Assembly: GCA_030617815.1 (NCBI GenBank)
Contig: JAUWUS010000009.1
Coordinates: 1-43,473 of the forward strand
DNA from: Gammaproteobacteria bacterium
GTDB lineage: Bacteria > Pseudomonadota > Gammaproteobacteria > UBA6429 > Thiohalophilaceae
Length of the DNA: 43,473 nucleotides
Direction of reading: 5' to 3'
The position numbers and the translations under genes are program-made. Each line of letters starts with the position of its first letter. Within the stretch, counting starts at the first letter, position 1. The notes under the pieces are model-generated. The model saw only the letters and a list, made by a program, of their open reading frames with translations, searched no databases and had not been told where the DNA came from. This document shows, piece by piece, positions 7,328 to 16,248 of this stretch.

Positions 7328-9514
7328 ATGGAACCAGTTAAAAACCTTTTTTCTTATCGTCAGTTCTGGGCCAAGCGCTTTGGCACTGCTGCTGTTTTGC
7401 CTATGTCTAAAACAGAAATGGAAAATTTAGGCTGGGACAGTTGCGATATTATCCTGGTGACCGGGGACGCTTATGTTGATCATCCCAGCTTTGGCATGGC
7501 CTTGATCGGGCGTTTGCTTGAATCGCAGGGCTTTCGGGTTGGCATCATTTCTCAACCAGACTGGAAGAGTGCTGAGGCTTTCAAAATTTTAGGCAAACCT
7601 AATTTATTTTTTGGTATCACCGCCGGCAACATGGATTCCATGATTAATCGTTATACCGCTGATCGGCGTATTCGTTCAGATGATGCTTACACTGCCGATG
7701 CTGAAGGGGGCAAGCGTCCGGATCATTCGGTGGTGGTTTATGCGCAACGTGCACGCGAAGCTTTTAATGATGTGCCGATTGTTATTGGCGGCATAGAGGC
7801 GTCATTAAGACGTATCGCGCATTATGATTACTGGTCAGACAAAGTTAAACGTTCTATTTTACTTGATGCAAAAGCTGACATGCTGGTGTTTGGCAATGGT
7901 GAACGACAAGTTGTTGAAATTGCGCATCGTCTGGCAGCAAGAGAAACGATTCAGGAACTTAACGATATTCGTGGTACCGGATTTATTCGTAAAGAATTAC
8001 CCAAGGGTTGGGATGAGATTGATTCAACGCATATAGATGAGTTAGGAAAAGTTGATGAGCTAAGAAATCCTTATGCAGAAAACACATCGAATAATGAAAT
8101 TGAAAATGATTCTTCGGCAGCGGTAGTTGATTTTCAACCAGAGTTAAAAAAGAAACGTTTAGAAAAACTTAATAGAGAAAAAAGTTATATTCGTTTGCCA
8201 TCATATGAGCAGATTATAAAAGACAAAGTTTATTATGCGCATGCTTCGCGTATTTTACATCTTGAAACAAATCCCGGTAATGCAAGGCCACTCGTTCAGC
8301 GCTATGGCAAAAGAGATATTTGGTTAAACCCGCCGCCGTTGCCATTAACGACTAAAGAAATGGATCGGTTATACGAGTTACCTTACACCCGGCTGCCGCA
8401 TACCATGTATGGTGAGAAAAAAATTCCTGCTTATGAAATGATTCGTTTTTCAATTGCGATTCAACGTGGTTGTTTTGGTGGTTGTACTTTTTGTTCTATC
8501 ACGGAACATGAAGGGCGCATTATTCAAAATCGTTCTGAAGATTCTATTATTCAGGAAATAGAAACAATACGTGACACGGTACCGGGTTTTACCGGTATTA
8601 TTTCAGACTTGGGTGGACCGACAGCAAACATGTACCGACTTGCCTGCAAGAGCCGGGAAATAGAAGCGGCTTGTCGTAAACCTTCATGTGTTTATCCGGG
8701 CATTTGTCAAAATTTAAATACTGATCATTCGCCTTTAGTTTCTTTATATAAGCGTGCACGTAAGTTGTCTGGTATTAAAAAGGTATTGATTGGTTCCGGT
8801 GTGCGCTATGACCTTGCAGTTGAATCACCTGAGTATGTAGAGGAGCTGGTTGCTTTTCATGTGGGTGGTTATTTAAAAATTGCACCTGAACATACCGAGG
8901 AAAATACTTTATCGAAAATGATGAAGCCTGGGATTGGAACCTATGATCGCTTTAAGGAAATGTTTGAAGCAGCAACAAAAAAAGCCGGTAAGGAACAATA
9001 TCTTATTCCTTATTTTATTGCGGCTCATCCCGGCACCACTGATGAGGATATGATGAACCTTGCGATATGGTTAAAGAAAAATGGTTTCCGTGCTGATCAG
9101 GTGCAAACGTTTATTCCTTCACCGATGGCAACCGCAAGTGCAATGTATTACTCGGCCAAGAATCCATTGAAGCGTGTAACACACAGCAGTGAAGATCTTT
9201 TTGTTGCGAAAAATTTAAAAGTACGTCGTTTGCATAAAGCATTTTTGCGTTATCACGATCCACGTAACTGGCCAATATTAAGAGAAGCATTAAAACGTTT
9301 AGGCCGGGAAGATTTAATCGGTAATGGTAAACGTCATTTAATTCCGACTTTTCAGCCGAAGGTTAGTGAGAGTAAGAGGCGAAGCGGGAATAAAAATGAA
9401 GTGACTAAAAAAACGAAATCGAAACCTTTTGTCACTAAATATACAAACGAGCATAAGTTGAGCAAGGGGAAAACAGGCAGAAAAAACCAAAGGGTAAAGG
9501 GAAGTAATAAATAA
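7328..9514 (+). CDS. ygiQ: YgiQ family radical SAM protein (UPF0313)
   Basis: A 728-residue protein. The N-terminus has the YgiQ signature F-W-A-K-R-F-G-T-A and a B12-binding-like fold region ([17 protein letters not shown]). The radical SAM motif C-x3-C-x2-C is at residues 382, 386 and 389 (C-F-G-G-C-T-F-C), followed by conserved C-terminal segments such as L-K-I-A-P-E-H-T-E. The last ~55 residues form a low-complexity Lys/Arg-rich tail, as is common in this family. The [4Fe-4S] cluster cleaves S-adenosylmethionine; the substrate of YgiQ is not established. Length agrees with the family. Confidence 0.93.
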   Translation: MEPVKNLFSYRQFWAKRFGTAAVLPMSKTEMENLGWDSCDIILVTGDAYVDHPSFGMALIGRLLESQGFRVGIISQPDWKSAEAFKILGKPNLFFGITAGNMDSMINRYTADRRIRSDDAYTADAEGGKRPDHSVVVYAQRAREAFNDVPIVIGGIEASLRRIAHYDYWSDKVKRSILLDAKADMLVFGNGERQVVEIAHRLAARETIQELNDIRGTGFIRKELPKGWDEIDSTHIDELGKVDELRNPYAENTSNNEIENDSSAAVVDFQPELKKKRLEKLNREKSYIRLPSYEQIIKDKVYYAHASRILHLETNPGNARPLVQRYGKRDIWLNPPPLPLTTKEMDRLYELPYTRLPHTMYGEKKIPAYEMIRFSIAIQRGCFGGCTFCSITEHEGRIIQNRSEDSIIQEIETIRDTVPGFTGIISDLGGPTANMYRLACKSREIEAACRKPSCVYPGICQNLNTDHSPLVSLYKRARKLSGIKKVLIGSGVRYDLAVESPEYVEELVAFHVGGYLKIAPEHTEENTLSKMMKPGIGTYDRFKEMFEAATKKAGKEQYLIPYFIAAHPGTTDEDMMNLAIWLKKNGFRADQVQTFIPSPMATASAMYYSAKNPLKRVTHSSEDLFVAKNLKVRRLHKAFLRYHDPRNWPILREALKRLGREDLIGNGKRHLIPTFQPKVSESKRRSGNKNEVTKKTKSKPFVTKYTNEHKLSKGKTGRKNQRVKGSNK

Positions 9515-9665
9515 AGTTAAACTTTTTTAACACTCATTTTGATCTTTATCCCATTTTTTTTCCTTTTCATTTTCCAATAAATTAAAAAAACTTTATTTGA
9601 CCTTGGCTATCGGAGCAAAGGTGTCACTATTTATTAGGCGTTTAGTGAAAAGCTGGAGTAAAATA
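9515..9665. other. AT-rich intergenic region without recognisable gene
   Basis: About 150 bases of AT-rich DNA after ygiQ. TTGACC at 9597-9602 is an isolated -35-like hexamer without a correctly spaced -10. No repeat or strong terminator is seen. Confidence 0.4.
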
Positions 9666-9719
9666 ATGAACTTTTTGAAGCAAATGAACGCTTTAATTGA
9701 GAAAATAGTTATTTTGTAG
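9666..9719 (+). CDS. Possible 17-codon leader ORF upstream of the hydrolase-like gene
   Basis: ATG at 9666 is preceded by GGAG seven bases upstream and is followed by 17 codons ending at TAG 9717-9719. The stop overlaps the AGGAG Shine-Dalgarno (9718-9722) of the next gene, whose start is the weak codon TTG at 9729. This geometry would allow translational coupling. The peptide is M-N-F-L-K-Q-M-N-A-L-I-E-K and so on, unremarkable otherwise. Too short to be certain. Confidence 0.3.
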   Translation: MNFLKQMNALIEKIVIL

Positions 9720-9728
9720 GAGCAAATC

Positions 9729-10592
9729 TTGAAAAAACTGCATTTATTGCCATTTGTCGCGATAATTTTCACTTCACTGTCCATTAGTGCGCACGAAGAA
9801 AAGCAGGATAATAGCTGGTGGTGGAGTACTGGCTGGTGGAATGAAGGTAAAATCTCTACAGTAAAAAATTACGATGTGAAGGTAACATGGAGCAGTTATA
9901 ACAGTAACGGGGTTGATGTTCCTGTTATGGTGGTACGGCCAAAGAAAAAAGGGAAATTTCCTGCCGTTTTTTTCCAGCATGGACGGCGAGGCCTGGGTGA
10001 ATTGCTTCAGCGTCATGCTAAACGGGTTGCTGCGCGTGGTTTCGTGGTATTGGCGCCGGATATTTATAAGGCTCATTTTTTAGATACACATCCAATAGAG
10101 CATGATTATGAGCTGGAAAAGGATGTTAATAATGGACTGGATGTTTTGCTCGCGCGTAAAGATATCAGCAGTAAAAAAGCCTGTTTGTATTCGCATACTC
10201 GAGGCGGTTATTACACCCTAAAAGTCGCGACAACATTTAAGCGGCAAAATAAAGATGTTGCCTGTTACGTCTCGTATTACCCGCATTTGCAGGATCCAAA
10301 CGCGCCAGAACCAGCGCAAGTTTATGGTTATGCGCCCGAAGTGGATCAAATGAAAATACCGATGCTGGTTTTTATTGGTGATGAAGAGCAGTATCAACGC
10401 CGTCGTGTGATTGAATCAGGGATTAATTCGTTACGTAAAAAAGGTCGTGATGCCCGTGTCATTGTTTATCCCGGAGTTGGTCGTGGTTTTGATTTTAGAC
10501 CTGAAAATGTCAGAACCTTTGCAGATGATTTGGCATCAAAAGATGCGGTACAACGTGCCGCGGCATTTATGAATAAACATTTAAATAAGTAG
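9729..10592 (+). CDS. Exported dienelactone-hydrolase-like protein, probably non-catalytic
   Basis: A 287-residue alpha/beta hydrolase. Start is TTG at 9729 with AGGAG six bases upstream. It has a signal peptide (K-K, hydrophobic stretch, likely cleavage after S-I-S-A at residue 21), so it acts in the periplasm. The fold segments of the dienelactone hydrolase family are visible (P-A-V-F-F-Q-H-G at 78-85, V-V-L-A-P-D-I-Y at 106-113). The nucleophile elbow reads S-H-T-R-G-G (155-160), placing Thr157 where Cys or Ser is expected. The catalytic His position reads G-R-G-F (251-254), with Arg replacing His. An aromatic patch W-W-W-S-T-G-W-W follows the signal peptide. Six bases separate it from aroG. 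Confidence 0.75.
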   Translation: MKKLHLLPFVAIIFTSLSISAHEEKQDNSWWWSTGWWNEGKISTVKNYDVKVTWSSYNSNGVDVPVMVVRPKKKGKFPAVFFQHGRRGLGELLQRHAKRVAARGFVVLAPDIYKAHFLDTHPIEHDYELEKDVNNGLDVLLARKDISSKKACLYSHTRGGYYTLKVATTFKRQNKDVACYVSYYPHLQDPNAPEPAQVYGYAPEVDQMKIPMLVFIGDEEQYQRRRVIESGINSLRKKGRDARVIVYPGVGRGFDFRPENVRTFADDLASKDAVQRAAAFMNKHLNK

Positions 10593-10598
10593 TAAACT

Positions 10599-11663
10599 AT
10601 GAGTATGAAATACAAAACAGACGATATACGTATTACCGCGATGAATGAAGTCATTTCGCCGGAACAATTACATAAAGATTGTGCGATTTCAGAGTCAGCC
10701 AGTAAATTAATTTTTGATACCCGGACGGCAATACACGATATTTTGTATGACAAGGATGATCGCCTGTTAGTGATTATCGGGCCTTGTTCTATTCATGATC
10801 CTGATGCTGCGCGTGAATATGCAACACGTTTAAAAGAGATTCGAAATGAGCTGGCTGATGATCTGTTAATTGTAATGCGCGTTTATTTTGAAAAACCGCG
10901 TACTACCGTTGGCTGGAAAGGTTTGATTAATGATCCAAACCTTGATGAAAGTTATGAAATTAATAAGGGCCTGCATCTTGCGCGTTGTTTGTTAGCAGAT
11001 CTGAATGACATGGATGTGCCGGCAGCGACTGAATTTCTTGATTTGATCACACCACAATATGTTGCTGATTTAATTAGTTGGGGAGCGATTGGTGCGCGTA
11101 CCACAGAAAGCCAGGTGCATCGTGAATTAGCTTCAGGCTTATCTTCGCCAGTGGGTTTCAAAAATAGTACTGACGGCACCTTAAAAGTTGCAATTGATGC
11201 TATTGGTGCTGCCAGCCGCCCGCATAATTTTCTTTCATTAACCAAAGCAGGTTACTCTGCTATTTTTGCCACAACGGGTAACGACGACTGCCATATTATT
11301 TTACGTGGTGGTAAAGAACCAAATTATGATGCTGCACATGTGAAGCAGGCTGTGAAAGAGCTTACAGCAGCAAATGTACAGCCACGTTTAATGGTTGATT
11401 GTAGTCATGCTAATAGTCAAAAAGATCATCAACGACAAATTAATGTTGCGGAAGATATCGGGCAACAAATTTCGCAGGGTAATAAAAATATTATGGGCGT
11501 GATGATAGAAAGCCACCTTGTCGCTGGCAGGCAGGATGTTGAAGATGGTAAAAAACTGGTTTATGGCCAAAGTGTTACCGATGCCTGTATTAACTGGGAA
11601 GACAGTGTGGCGGTATTAAAGAATTTAGCTGATGCGGTTAAGCAACGCCGTGCTACAAAATAG
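10599..11663 (+). CDS. aroG: 3-deoxy-7-phosphoheptulonate (DAHP) synthase, class I
   Basis: A 354-residue enzyme joining phosphoenolpyruvate and erythrose 4-phosphate, the first step of aromatic amino acid synthesis. The metal-binding Cys lies in I-G-P-C-S-I-H-D-P (Cys63). The substrate-binding block R-V-Y-F-E-K-P-R-T-T-V-G-W-K-G is at about 94-108, and the metal-ligand His is in D-C-S-H-A-N-S near 268. Length and motifs match AroF/AroG/AroH of E. coli. Which amino acid inhibits it cannot be read with confidence, so the symbol stands for the family. It follows the hydrolase-like gene by 6 bases and is followed by slyX after 18 bases. Confidence 0.92.
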   Translation: MSMKYKTDDIRITAMNEVISPEQLHKDCAISESASKLIFDTRTAIHDILYDKDDRLLVIIGPCSIHDPDAAREYATRLKEIRNELADDLLIVMRVYFEKPRTTVGWKGLINDPNLDESYEINKGLHLARCLLADLNDMDVPAATEFLDLITPQYVADLISWGAIGARTTESQVHRELASGLSSPVGFKNSTDGTLKVAIDAIGAASRPHNFLSLTKAGYSAIFATTGNDDCHIILRGGKEPNYDAAHVKQAVKELTAANVQPRLMVDCSHANSQKDHQRQINVAEDIGQQISQGNKNIMGVMIESHLVAGRQDVEDGKKLVYGQSVTDACINWEDSVAVLKNLADAVKQRRATK

Positions 11664-11681
11664 CAGTACATAAAATCAGCT

Positions 11682-11885
11682 ATGGAAAATAAAATAATAG
11701 AACTGCAAAGTAAACTGGCTTTTCAGGATGAAACCATTAATGAGTTAAATGTTGTTATTACTGATCAGCAACAACAACTTGATCAGTTGCGAGAAGAAAT
11801 AAGACTTCTGAGTTTGCGTATCGCCAGTGTAGCAGAGTCATCCAGTGTTTCAGATGAGAAAGAACCCCCACCTCCGCATTATTAA
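11682..11885 (+). CDS. slyX: SlyX family coiled-coil protein
   Basis: A 67-residue protein with the SlyX pattern: a coiled coil (residues 3-48, heptads of Leu/Ile) containing L-A-F-Q-D-E-T-I-N-E-L-N, then a Ser-rich linker and the characteristic C-terminus P-P-P-P-H-Y. The role of SlyX is not established. It is probably co-transcribed with the DAHP synthase gene, and a dispersed repeat separates it from the convergent TRAP operon. Confidence 0.9.
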   Translation: MENKIIELQSKLAFQDETINELNVVITDQQQQLDQLREEIRLLSLRIASVAESSSVSDEKEPPPPHY

Positions 11886-11892
11886 ATAAAAT

Positions 11893-12043
11893 CGTAAGTC
11901 TTTAGTCCGTTCATCCTGAGCCCTTCGACTATACTCAGGATAGCCTTGTCGAATCCCCGTTCGTGGTGAGCTTGTCGAACCATGAACATTCATCCGTTCA
12001 TCCTTCGACAAGCTCAGGACGAACGGACTACAGACTTACGACT
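11893..12043. repeat. CCGTTCGT-family dispersed repeat, copy 1
   Basis: Between convergent slyX and dctM. The outer arms form an almost perfect 21-base inverted repeat (TCGTAAGTCTTTAGTCCGTT and its complement near 12022-12042). Inside are the core units CCTGAGC..TTCGAC and CGTTCGTGGTGAGCTTGTCG. The element is non-coding. Confidence 0.85.
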
Positions 12044-12047
12044 GCTT

Positions 12048-13331
12048 TTAACGAACAAGCACCAGTGATAAAGTTGGCCAGTAGGTAATGATAAGTACTG
12101 CCGCAAGTAAAACCAAAAAGAATGGAATAGTCGCTTTATAAATATCCGTAATCGATTTATTGAAGCGGTAACTGGCTATAAACAAATTCATACCAACGGG
12201 GGGAGTGAAATAACCGAGCTGCATATTAGCGAGAAATATAATACCCAGATGAACGGGATCAATACCGTAACCAATTGCCAATGGCACAATCAGTGGCACC
12301 ATGATCACAAGTGCTGCAAAAATGTCGAGTATTGCACCGAGCAGTAACAGGAAAATGTTTAAGAAAAGTAAGAATGTAATTGGGCTGTGAATATATTTTT
12401 TAACCCAGTTAAATAATTCGCTGGGAACTTCTGCATCAATTAAATAATTTGTTAAGGCAAGCGAAACGCCTAAAATTAAAAGTATACCACCCACTATTAA
12501 CATTGATTCTTTGGCGATTTCAGGTAGCTCTCTAAGACTCACTTCTTTATAAATAAAAACTTCAATAATAAGAATATATAAAGCGGTAATTGCCGCTGCT
12601 TCAGATATGGCAAAAATGCCGCCATAAATTCCACCCAGGATAATAAAAGGCAAGGGGATTTCCCAGCTGGAATCTTTTAATGCTGCAAAGGCTTCTTTTT
12701 TATTAAAAGGAACTTTATTCTGAACGATATTTCGATTGGTCCAGGCACTCCATAAAATAATAAAAAAAATCATTAATAGGCTGGGGAATATTCCAGCAAT
12801 AAAAAGTTCTTTAATGGTTACGGATTGTTCCATATCCATTTGCTGCACAATGATGGCATAAATAATAAGGGGTAATGAGGGCGGCAATAATAAACCCAAA
12901 CTGCCTGAGGTGGTGACTAATCCAAGACTAAAATCTTTATTGTAGTTTGCACTTTTTAATGCCGGGTAGAGTAACGCGCCGAGTGCAACAATGGTGATAC
13001 CCGTTGCACCGGTAAAAGCGGTAAATAAAGCGCAGGTAAACAAGCTAACAATGACAAGCTCACCCGGCAACCAGCCAAGAAATGCACGAGATAGTCTTAC
13101 CAGTCGTTGCGAGGTATTGCTGTGACTTAATATATAACCGGCTAAAGTAAATAAAGGCAAAGCAAGTAACAGTGGTGTATTGGTTAAACGGTAAATTTCT
13201 ATACTGATAACCGCAAGATCAATGTCAGCAAAATAAAAACCGGTAATGGCAATAGAAAGAATAACCGCAAACAGGGGCATACCAAATAAAGCGAGTATGA
13301 GAATAACAGCAATAATAAGAGCGAAGATCAT
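12048..13331 (-). CDS. dctM: TRAP transporter large permease subunit (DctM)
   Basis: A 427-residue, almost wholly hydrophobic protein with about 12 membrane segments, the usual size for the DctM subunit that forms the sodium-driven transport channel. Family-typical glycine/proline segments are visible, such as L-F-T-L-A-G-Y-I-L-S near residue 40, T-S-G-S-L-G-L-L-L-P-P-S near 143, and L-A-N-M-Q-L-G-Y-F-T-P-P-V-G near 375. The start ATG overlaps the stop of dctQ by 4 bases, showing translational coupling in the tatT-dctP-dctQ-dctM operon. Substrate is set by the binding protein DctP. Confidence 0.92.
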   Translation of the reverse strand: MIFALIIAVILILALFGMPLFAVILSIAITGFYFADIDLAVISIEIYRLTNTPLLLALPLFTLAGYILSHSNTSQRLVRLSRAFLGWLPGELVIVSLFTCALFTAFTGATGITIVALGALLYPALKSANYNKDFSLGLVTTSGSLGLLLPPSLPLIIYAIIVQQMDMEQSVTIKELFIAGIFPSLLMIFFIILWSAWTNRNIVQNKVPFNKKEAFAALKDSSWEIPLPFIILGGIYGGIFAISEAAAITALYILIIEVFIYKEVSLRELPEIAKESMLIVGGILLILGVSLALTNYLIDAEVPSELFNWVKKYIHSPITFLLFLNIFLLLLGAILDIFAALVIMVPLIVPLAIGYGIDPVHLGIIFLANMQLGYFTPPVGMNLFIASYRFNKSITDIYKATIPFFLVLLAAVLIITYWPTLSLVLVR

Positions 13332-13849
13332 TTAACTTCACTCTGTGGGTTTATGTCACCAGGCTTAGGATTTAATGTATAGCCGGGTAGAACGGAGTAG
13401 ATAAAATAGCGCAGACCTATAATGATAAAAGCGATTGGGATTATTGCTTCACATAACCAAACGGGGACATTAGCAAAAGCAATCTGGCCATCTTCATATT
13501 CATATTGAATAAATTTAATGCTGTAAAATGCAACAATGCCACACGTTATGGCGGTGACAAATTCAGTGACGCGGTTGATTTTGTTGCGTAGCTTTTTATT
13601 CAGGTAGTGAGATAATATATCAATGCGGATGTGTCTTTTTTTGCGGCTGGCATACATTGCGCCAATCATACCAATCCATAAAACAAGAATACGTAAGGCT
13701 GAATCTGCCCAGAAAATACCGGAGTCAAAAAAATTACGTAATATGATTTGTGAACTGGAAAGTAAAATTGCGGTTAGTAAAAAAAACAATAAAAGAAATG
13801 TTTCAATTGCAAGTAATGCGTTATAAATACGGAGTAATTTTTTTTGCAC
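13328..13849 (-). CDS. dctQ: TRAP transporter small permease subunit (DctQ)
   Basis: A 173-residue protein with four hydrophobic segments, as usual for DctQ. The signature R-I-L-V-L-W-I-G-M-I-G-A-M-Y-A-S-R at about residues 53-69, followed by K-K-R-H-I-R-I-D-I-L, is the conserved second-helix and loop pattern of the family. It lies 28 bases after dctP and overlaps dctM by 4 bases. It forms the membrane complex with DctM. Confidence 0.9.
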   Translation of the reverse strand: MQKKLLRIYNALLAIETFLLLFFLLTAILLSSSQIILRNFFDSGIFWADSALRILVLWIGMIGAMYASRKKRHIRIDILSHYLNKKLRNKINRVTEFVTAITCGIVAFYSIKFIQYEYEDGQIAFANVPVWLCEAIIPIAFIIIGLRYFIYSVLPGYTLNPKPGDINPQSEVK

Positions 13850-13877
13850 TTTGATTGTATGGCCGAGGTTTTGGTTT

Positions 13878-14894
13878 TTAATTTAACACAGTAACTTTAA
13901 TATTATTTTTTTGGTAATCGGCGATAAGTTTTTGCACAAGTTCGTACATTTCTTTACTGTTACTGCCGGTTTCAACGAGTTCTTTATTGCCGCGTAATGC
14001 AATACTTTTCCATTCAGCATATTGTTTTTCACTTGGTTTAATAAAAGTAATACCCTGATTTTTCAATGCTGTTAATGCTGCGTCGCTGTCTTTTTGATTT
14101 TGCTGATCAATTTCTTTAAAGGCTTTAGACATAACTTTATGAACAATAACTCTATCTTTTCTCTTAAGTTTTTCCATTGTTCGTTTACTAATGATTAGGG
14201 TCCCCCAACTATATAAAATCGGCATGTCTGTTAAGTATTTAACCTGGGTATGCCATTGCAGAGCGATGGAGGCGATGGGAGATGCAATAATAGTATTAAT
14301 TAAATGTGTTTGTAAGGCAGCTAAAACATCACCAAAAGGTAATGGGATTGGTTTGAGTGAAAATGACTTAACAGTATCGCGGGCAGAGGCATTATCAGGA
14401 ATCCAGAATTTTTCTTTTTTTAGATCGGCAATACTTTGAATAGGCTTGTTGGATAAAAGATAGACAAAGCCTGATTCCGCGATCCCGAATGAGATAAGCC
14501 CTTTTTTCTCCAGCCCTTTTATCATGAGTTTATCCATGTGTTTACGCACATAAAGGACTTCTTCCTGAGAATTAAAAAGAAAAGGCATGCCATAAAGGCT
14601 GCTGTCTTTAAAGTAATGCGTTAAAGCACCGCTGCTGATGGCCGCACCTTGTAATTGATTGATGCGCATTTTGCGCATAACGGCATTTTCATCACCCATG
14701 ACGCCGCCAGGGTAGAATTTAATTTTTACCCGTTTATCGGTAAGCTCAGAAATTTCTTTTGCAGCCTGACGCATTTTTTTCATCCATGCGGTGCCATCAG
14801 GGGAAAGCGTAGCGATTTTTATTACCGTGGCATGTGTTGTTGTGCCAAATAAAAGTAAACTTAAAAGTGTTAAGCGGATAAAGGTATATTTCAT
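13878..14894 (-). CDS. dctP: TRAP transporter periplasmic substrate-binding protein (DctP family)
   Basis: A 338-residue exported protein. I choose the ATG at 14894, which has GAGAG six bases upstream and opens directly into a signal peptide (cleavage after T-T-H-A), over an ATG at 14906. The mature protein begins with the DctP pattern I-K-I-A-T-L-S-P-D-G-T-A-W, and the block P-L-P-F-G-D-V-L-A-A-L-Q-T near residue 200 is typical. Where most DctP proteins have an Arg that pairs with the ligand carboxylate (K-I/L-R pattern after D-L-K), this one reads K-K-E-K-F-W-I-P, a Trp. The usual E-N-P motif is replaced by I-I-A-S-P. A non-carboxylate, perhaps hydrophobic, ligand is a possible consequence. 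Confidence 0.85.
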   Translation of the reverse strand: MKYTFIRLTLLSLLLFGTTTHATVIKIATLSPDGTAWMKKMRQAAKEISELTDKRVKIKFYPGGVMGDENAVMRKMRINQLQGAAISSGALTHYFKDSSLYGMPFLFNSQEEVLYVRKHMDKLMIKGLEKKGLISFGIAESGFVYLLSNKPIQSIADLKKEKFWIPDNASARDTVKSFSLKPIPLPFGDVLAALQTHLINTIIASPIASIALQWHTQVKYLTDMPILYSWGTLIISKRTMEKLKRKDRVIVHKVMSKAFKEIDQQNQKDSDAALTALKNQGITFIKPSEKQYAEWKSIALRGNKELVETGSNSKEMYELVQKLIADYQKNNIKVTVLN

Positions 14895-14985
14895 ATGTTC
14901 TCTCATCGCCTGATTATAGCAATGGCTACTGTTATATGCATTTAATTATAAGGGTACTTGTTCTTTAACTTTTCATTTTTCTGTT

Positions 14986-15105
14986 CATGGGTAGCGAGAG
15001 GTTAGAGAACAAGCTAAAAATTGATGAAAAAGCGGAGCTTACATAAAGTAAGTGAGCATTTTGAATTGATTTTTTGCGCCGTTATCTGGCCTCTCGCTAT
15101 TCATG
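14986..15105. repeat. Inverted-repeat / hairpin element inside the TRAP operon
   Basis: The arms CATGGGTAGCGAGAGG (14986-15001) and CCTCTCGCTATTCATG (15090-15105) are imperfect inverted repeats. Between them is an inner hairpin, GCTTAC-ATAAA-GTAAGT, at about 15037-15053. The element lies between the tatT stop and the dctP start on the same transcript, so it would be present in the operon mRNA and could limit read-through or protect the mRNA end. Confidence 0.6.
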
Positions 15106-15106
15106 A

Positions 15107-15964
15107 TTAGAAGTATTCTTTGCCGCTGATGAGAAGTGCTTTCGCCTGCTCATGTGCAAGCATGTTGGTTAAAGTAAAGCCGTCATATCGTGGTTCAGCT
15201 TTTAATACTTGATTTAAAAGTTTGTCATGCAGTTCCTGATCAAAAATCAGGCGGGCATATTTTTCAGCATAGAGCACTTTAGCCATAAGGTTTTTACCTT
15301 GTGATATTTGAATGGCTTTTTCAAAGTGATCTTTTCCTATTTTGGGTTTGCCGCCCAAAGCGGGTGGCAACAAGGTGTTAAGAATGCCCATATAAACGTG
15401 AGCCTGACCAGATTGATATTTGTCATCCAGAAGTAAGACCTGCTTTATTATTTTAGTGACACGGGCAAGATCAGCCGCAGCATTCCAGTTGCCACGGCGA
15501 CTTTGGATCCAGCCAGCCCAGCTTGAGCCGAGAGTAAAAAGTGAATCAATGTGTTCTGGTTCAAACTGCTCGATAATTTTTTCGAATTTTTTAAATTGAA
15601 TGGTTTTTAAGTTGCATCTATCTTCAGCGATAAGGCAATTGGCGCGTAATGAAAAATCCAGAGATTTTTGAGTAAGGCGTTTTGCCCGAAGTTCATCTTT
15701 TACAAATACGCCGGCGTAAGCACTATAGAGTTTTGCTGCGGTGATAAGCATATTGCTGTCGTTTGGGTCACCTGCAATAAAGCTATCGAGCATGAGTAAA
15801 TAGGCAGGTGCCCCCGCTTTTACTGTTGCTAAATCATCATTATTAGTAATGGCAGTAGAGAGATTTTTTGCCATTTCATTAGTGGCAGAGGAAATCATGG
15901 ATGAACATGAAACCAGAATGAGTCCAAGGAAAGGAATAAAAATTAAACTACGAAATATATGCAT
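15107..15964 (-). CDS. TRAP-associated TPR lipoprotein (TatT family)
   Basis: A 285-residue lipoprotein: hydrophobic N-terminus with lipobox L-V-S-C (Cys20), then a helical, TPR-like body. Segments such as A-A-K-L-Y-S-A-Y-A-G near residue 75, G-S-S-W-A-G-W-I near 145 and H-V-Y-M-G-I-L-N-T-L-L-P-P-A-L-G-G-K-P near 195 are the pattern I know from TatT, the T component associated with some TRAP transporters (described in Treponema pallidum, where it forms a trimer binding the P component). Being first in the tatT-dctP-dctQ-dctM operon supports this strongly. It probably holds ligand or DctP in the periplasm. Confidence 0.85.
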   Translation of the reverse strand: MHIFRSLIFIPFLGLILVSCSSMISSATNEMAKNLSTAITNNDDLATVKAGAPAYLLMLDSFIAGDPNDSNMLITAAKLYSAYAGVFVKDELRAKRLTQKSLDFSLRANCLIAEDRCNLKTIQFKKFEKIIEQFEPEHIDSLFTLGSSWAGWIQSRRGNWNAAADLARVTKIIKQVLLLDDKYQSGQAHVYMGILNTLLPPALGGKPKIGKDHFEKAIQISQGKNLMAKVLYAEKYARLIFDQELHDKLLNQVLKAEPRYDGFTLTNMLAHEQAKALLISGKEYF

Positions 15965-16248
15965 TTATTTATTGTCGGTTTTGTTAGAAAAATTTCACGG
16001 TATTTTAGCTAAAATATACCAGAAAGTTTATAAATATAAACTAGTAAGCAGAGATCAATGAAGTGTATTACTAATGAATCCACAATATTGCATAAATATG
16101 TTTATAACTCTTAAATGTAAAATTTTGCTATATACATTTTTAATTGTCTAAAAAACATAAAAAAGCTGGATTTTACAAAAATTTGCTGGGTAATTGACCA
16201 ATTCACCTATATAATGCGCAACTTTTGCATTTCCGGAGTAATACCCAA
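15965..16248. promoter_or_regulatory. Divergent tatT/typA promoter region
   Basis: A 284-base AT-rich gap holding the promoters of both genes. TATAAT at 16210-16215 lies about 34 bases before the typA start and is the probable typA -10; the -35 is not clear (TTGACC at 16194-16199 is too close). No dispersed repeat is present here. Confidence 0.45.

Noticed and set aside
9593-9784. 63-aa minus-strand frame opposite the hydrolase-like gene start
   Set aside because: AT-rich composition explains the open frame, no ribosome site, and it overlaps the signal-peptide coding region of the real gene.
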